A stretch of DNA of 64,000 nt from Arthrobacter sp. Soil762 (GTDB taxonomy: Bacteria; Actinomycetota; Actinomycetes; Actinomycetales; Micrococcaceae): the NCBI RefSeq assembly GCF_001428335.1, contig NZ_LMSG01000003.1, forward strand, positions 33,879 through 97,878, in the 5' to 3' direction. This document shows, piece by piece, positions 62,732 to 64,000 of this stretch. Under the pieces are notes generated by a model, which saw nothing but the letters and a program-made list of their open reading frames with translations, did not search any database and was not told the origin of the DNA. The position numbers and the translations under genes are program-made. The first letter of the stretch is position 1. Every line of letters starts with the position of its first letter.

Positions 62732-64000
62732 CTAGCTGTCCCGTCCTTCAGAGTGGCCATCAGTGGCGTTGTTGCTGTCGTCTGCTTCGCTGTGCTTTTC
62801 TTCATCACGCACATCTTCACTGTGCTCGGCGTCGCTGGCCTCCAGCTCGTCTGCTTCTACGGAATCCTCATCAGACTCGGCGTCATCGGACTCGAAGAAA
62901 TCCGATTCCACGTCGTCGATGTCTGCATCCACGGCTGCGGCCTCAACGGCAGTCCTGTCCGCGGCTGCTTCGGTCCGGGCAGCAGGCGTGGATGCAGCGG
63001 CTTCGGGGCCTGCGGCAGCGCGCTCCAGCAGACGCCGGCGCTGAGCTTCCTCGCGGGCTTCCTCTTCCTCGTCCCAGCCGAGGTCCACGATGTCGGGTTC
63101 CTCATCGACGCCGAGGCCCAGGGCATTTTCAGCCACACCTGCCTGCTTCTGCCATTTTGCCGCCTCATCTTCGCGGCCAACGGCCGACAGGGCGTTTGCG
63201 TACGCCCGGAACAGCCGCGGGCTGTAGGAGAACGCCCGGTTCATGTCCAGCTGCGGAATTTCCAGTTCTGCTACGGCGGCGTCCAGCTGTCCGAGGTCAG
63301 TCCGGGCCCCGGCAGCAACGATGGCCAGCTCAACTTTGCCGGGGGCGTCCAGGTCTTTGGCTTCCTCGGACCGCACCACGTCAAGGGCACGGTCAGGCCG
63401 GCCCAGTCCGCGTTCGCAGTCCGCCATCACGGGAAGGTGGACGTTTGAACCGCTGATGCGGCGGTAGGTCCGGAATTCGCGCAGCGCTTCGCCGTAGTGT
63501 CCTGCCGCGTAAGCAGTGAGTCCGACGGCTTCCCGGACGGCAGCCAGCCGGCCACCACGCCGGCTCGCGGCGAGGGCATGCTGGAAAGCCAGCTCAGGCT
63601 CTTCGTCGATCAGGCGTCCGGCCATTACCAGGTGGCGGGCCACCCACTCTGCGCTCTTGTCCTCCAGTGTCTTGATCTGGTGCTGCGTGGCGCGGTCAAG
63701 TTCCTTGCCCGTGACATCCTCATCGATTTCCGGGGAACGTTCGCGGTCCGGGCGGTTGGCGCTGCGAAGATCACGCGCGTTGGGTACACGGACCGGGCGG
63801 TCTTCCGCACGGTCCCTGCCGAACTGGCGGGGGCCGGAATCACCACGGTCGAAGCTGCGGGGGGCACGGTCCTGGCGGTCACCGAACGGCTTGCGGTTGT
63901 CGCCGCCGGAGAACCCACGACGCTCACCGTCACCTTCGCGGCGCGGACGATCACCAAAGGACTTGTTGTCACGGTCACCATAAGGCTTCCGCTCGCCACC
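62732..64000 (-). CDS. TPR-repeat protein with RGD-rich repeats at the N-terminal part, 5' end outside window
   Basis: The frame is open at the window edge, giving 422 codons of a longer protein. The visible part begins with Gly/Arg/Asp-rich repeats (KPYGDRDNKSFGDR, RKPFGDRQDRAPRS), followed by a region from DEDVTGKELDRATQHQI with TPR-like helices (AAVREAVGLTAYAAGHYGEA, then ALDVVRSEEAKDLDAPGKV) and a strongly acidic tail rich in Glu and Asp. It corresponds to Rv1691 by position. TPR domains bind proteins and the RG/GDR repeats resemble RNA-binding tails, so a ribosome or RNA role is possible (inference). The start codon is beyond 64000. Confidence 0.82.
   Translation of the reverse strand, partial: GGERKPYGDRDNKSFGDRPRREGDGERRGFSGGDNRKPFGDRQDRAPRSFDRGDSGPRQFGRDRAEDRPVRVPNARDLRSANRPDRERSPEIDEDVTGKELDRATQHQIKTLEDKSAEWVARHLVMAGRLIDEEPELAFQHALAASRRGGRLAAVREAVGLTAYAAGHYGEALREFRTYRRISGSNVHLPVMADCERGLGRPDRALDVVRSEEAKDLDAPGKVELAIVAAGARTDLGQLDAAVAELEIPQLDMNRAFSYSPRLFRAYANALSAVGREDEAAKWQKQAGVAENALGLGVDEEPDIVDLGWDEEEEAREEAQRRRLLERAAAGPEAAASTPAARTEAAADRTAVEAAAVDADIDDVESDFFESDDAESDEDSVEADELEASDAEHSEDVRDEEKHSEADDSNNATDGHSEGRDS

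Overview
The window is a 64 kb piece of ordinary, densely coded chromosome from a high-GC actinobacterium of the Micrococcaceae, most like Arthrobacter or Pseudarthrobacter. The evidence is the actinobacterial gene orders (mraZ-rsmH-ftsL-ftsI-murE-murF; gcvH-garA-ftsR-DUF151-merR; TPR-HAD-tlyA-nadK-recN-pyrG-nudix-xerD), a single-chain pyruvate carboxylase, a class II DAHP synthase, frequent GTG starts, and a MurE whose DNPR motif is changed as expected for L-lysine peptidoglycan. I see no phage, insertion sequence, CRISPR array or rRNA. There is one tRNA (Pro-GGG).

Region 1 (1-7 kb, minus strand) is the start of the division and cell-wall cluster: mraZ with its operator boxes, rsmH, ftsL, ftsI, murE and the first 298 codons of murF. 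Region 2 (7-31 kb) resembles the M. tuberculosis Rv2169c-Rv2187 neighbourhood: a DUF3040 membrane protein, dinB, a lipoprotein, a polyprenyl synthase, an Rv2175c-like DNA-binding protein, a LysM/transglycosylase cell-wall enzyme, a PASTA Ser/Thr kinase, aroG, plsC, two tandem alpha/beta hydrolases with a membrane protein, a ROK sugar kinase, fadD15, pyc and an orphan ParA-like ATPase. The five-gene gcvH-garA-ftsR-DUF151-merR block, a four-helix membrane protein and a Fpg/Nei glycosylase follow.

Region 3 (32-40 kb, minus strand) holds tRNA-Pro, der, plsC, cmk, tyrA, a pseudouridine synthase, scpB, scpA and parA. Region 5 (54-64 kb, minus strand) holds two nudix genes, xerD, pyrG, recN, nadK, tlyA, a small protein, a HAD phosphatase and a TPR protein that runs off the window. 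In mycobacteria these two sets belong to one stretch (Rv1691-Rv1713).

Region 4 (40.5-53.9 kb) lies between them and is a metabolic block bounded by strong hairpins: a C4-dicarboxylate symporter (dctA) divergent from a CitA/CitB-type two-component system with a CRP/GlxR-like site between; a class V aminotransferase with an NCS1 permease; and a complete methylcitrate-cycle locus (prpE divergent from gntR-prpD-prpB-prpC) with two GTATAC palindromes in the control region.

I did not find a clearly new multi-gene system. The observations most worth following are regulatory: several promoters whose -10 box sits at the spacing expected for leaderless mRNAs (pknL, aroG, dinB, ROK kinase), the paired GTATAC operators exactly six helical turns apart, the dctA/two-component CRP-like site, the LysM transglycosylase set between a kinase and its likely DNA-binding substrate, and low-complexity extensions on two proteins.
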